Assembly (NCBI GenBank): GCA_015711895.1
Contig: JACVJH010000428.1
Location: 1 to 6,993 of the forward strand
Direction: 5' to 3'
Origin: Candidatus Solincola tengchongensis
Lineage (GTDB): Bacteria > Actinomycetota > Geothermincolia > Geothermincolales > RBG-13-55-18
Length of the DNA: 6,993 bases
Below, piece by piece: positions 5,768 through 6,993 of the stretch. A model generated the notes under the pieces. The model worked only from the letters and a program-made list of their open reading frames with translations, did no database searches and was not told the DNA's origin. The translations under genes were made by a program, and so were the position numbers. Within the stretch, counting starts at the first letter, position 1; each line of letters starts with the position of its first letter.

Positions 5768-6993
5768 CTACCACTCTCCCAGGGAACGCAGCTCCCGCTG
5801 CACCCTCTCCAGGAGGTCGGTCAGCTTCTCCTCCGCCTCCTCGGAGGGGATCTCCTTCATGCGCGCGATCTCGTTCTTGATGGGGTGCTCCGTGGCCTGG
5901 CGCAGCGGCACCCCTTGCACCAGCACCTCCTCCAGGCAGTCGTAATAGGTGAGGATGACCTTGAGCATAAGGTACTGCTTGCGCAGGGAGCAGAAGGCGT
6001 CCACGTCCGAGAAGGCGAACTGCTGCAGGAAGTCCTCGCGCAGCATGCGGGTGGTCTCCAGGACCGCCTTGGCGAAATCCGGAAGGGCGTCCGGCCCCAC
6101 CAGCTGCACGATCTCCTGCAGCTCCACCTCCTTCTGCAGGAGGCTCATGGCCTTGTCCCGCAGGGCCCTCCAGTCCTCGGCCACGTTCTTGGCGTACCAG
6201 TCCTGTATCTGGTCCAAATACAGGGTGTAGCTCTTGGTCCAGGAGATGGCCGGGAAATGCCGGCGGTAGGCCAGGGAGGTGTCCAGGGCCCAGAAGGCAC
6301 CGGTGATGCGCAGGGAGTTCTGGGTCATGGGCTCGGAGAAGTCGCCGCCCGGCGGGGACACCGCCCCTATGGCGGTTATGGAACCCACCCGGTCGTCGCT
6401 CCCCAGGCACACCGCCCTCCCGCAGCGCTCGTAGAAGTCGGCCAGGCGGGTGGCCAGGTAGGCGGGGTACCCCTCTTCGCCGGGCATCTCCTCCAGGCGG
6501 CCGGAGACCTCGCGCAGGGCCTCGCCCCAGCGGGACGTGGAGTCGGCCATGAGGGCCACGTTATACCCCATGTCCCGGTAATACTCGGCCAGGGTGATGC
6601 CGGTGTAGATGGAGGCCTCGCGCGCCGCCACCGGCATGTTCGAGGTGTTGGCCACCAGGATGGTGCGCTGCATGAGGGGGACCCCCGTCTTGGGGTCGAT
6701 GAGGTTGGGGAACTCGGTGAGGACCTCGGTTATCTCGTTGCCCCGCTCCCCGCACCCTATATATATAACTATGTCCGCGTCGGCCCACTTGGCCAGGGTG
6801 GTCTCGGTCACCGTCTTGCCGGTCCCGAAGCCCCCGGGGATGATGCTGTAGCCGCCCTGGGCGATAGGGAAGAAGGTGTCCAGGATGCGGGTCCCGGTGA
6901 TGAAGGGGACGGTGGGCTTCTCCTTCCGCTTCACCGGACGGGCCACGCGGGCCGGCCAGGTCTGGTACATCTTAATCTCCGTGCCGTCCTCGA
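5768..6993 (-). CDS. atpA: V/A-type ATP synthase subunit A (catalytic), 5' end beyond window
   Basis: This is the catalytic subunit, which makes or hydrolyses ATP in the A3B3 head. The frame is open to the right edge and shows 407 complete codons plus the stop; the family is about 580-590 residues, so roughly 180 N-terminal residues lie outside. Visible in order are the P-loop GGFGTGKT (6812-6835), GCGERGNE with the catalytic Glu at 6746-6748, ADSTSRWGEALRE, MPGEEGYPAYLATRLADFYER, SPPGGDFSEPMTQNSLRI, FWALDTSLAYRRHFPAISW and a C-terminal helical domain ending RSLGEW. The P-loop has Gly where many family members have Pro (GPFGxGKT); the Lys and Thr that bind phosphate and magnesium are kept, so activity is expected. 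Methionine at 6968-6970 is internal, because coding continues upstream in frame. The gene is co-oriented with B and D and presumably preceded by the remaining subunit genes. Confidence 0.97.
   Translation of the reverse strand, partial: EDGTEIKMYQTWPARVARPVKRKEKPTVPFITGTRILDTFFPIAQGGYSIIPGGFGTGKTVTETTLAKWADADIVIYIGCGERGNEITEVLTEFPNLIDPKTGVPLMQRTILVANTSNMPVAAREASIYTGITLAEYYRDMGYNVALMADSTSRWGEALREVSGRLEEMPGEEGYPAYLATRLADFYERCGRAVCLGSDDRVGSITAIGAVSPPGGDFSEPMTQNSLRITGAFWALDTSLAYRRHFPAISWTKSYTLYLDQIQDWYAKNVAEDWRALRDKAMSLLQKEVELQEIVQLVGPDALPDFAKAVLETTRMLREDFLQQFAFSDVDAFCSLRKQYLMLKVILTYYDCLEEVLVQGVPLRQATEHPIKNEIARMKEIPSEEAEEKLTDLLERVQRELRSLGEW

Overview
The window reads as ordinary chromosomal DNA of a high-GC bacterium. 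All four recognisable genes lie on the minus strand, so transcription runs from the right edge to the left. MurA is a peptidoglycan enzyme, which makes the source bacterial even though the ATP synthase is of the V/A type usual in archaea and found in some bacteria. The GC-rich codon use, the V/A-type ATPase and a C-terminal 'WYLAEG...VLVQNPNP' domain on the protease together suggest a deep-branching, possibly anaerobic or thermophilic actinobacterial lineage (Geothermincolia/OPB41-like). That placement is inference from remembered sequence patterns and was not tested.

Layout from right to left, in transcription order. Positions 6993-5768 hold the C-terminal two thirds of V/A-type ATP synthase subunit A (catalytic). 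Positions 5699-4278 hold subunit B (non-catalytic nucleotide-binding). Positions 4237-3575 hold subunit D (central rotor stalk). This A-B-D order is the usual end of a V/A-type operon, and the remaining subunits should lie to the right of the window. After a 151-nt gap with a plausible promoter comes murA (3423-2155), the first committed step of peptidoglycan synthesis, with all key catalytic residues present. A 390-nt stretch without a convincing gene follows (2154-1765); it carries inverted and direct repeats and a possible promoter. Last is a secreted subtilisin-family serine protease that starts at a TTG codon at 1764 and runs off the left edge, still open after 588 codons. It has a signal peptide, a propeptide, an intact Asp/His/Ser catalytic domain, an Ig-like domain and the start of the WYLAEG domain.

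The A, B and D genes work together in the rotary ATPase: A3B3 forms the catalytic head and D the shaft. MurA and the protease belong to the cell wall and cell exterior. The most interesting point is contextual. In several Gram-positive lineages murA lies just downstream of the F-type ATP synthase operon. Here a V/A-type operon occupies that place, which may record replacement of one ATPase type by the other at a conserved locus. No CRISPR array, mobile element, tRNA or rRNA was seen, and I found no strong sign of an undescribed system.
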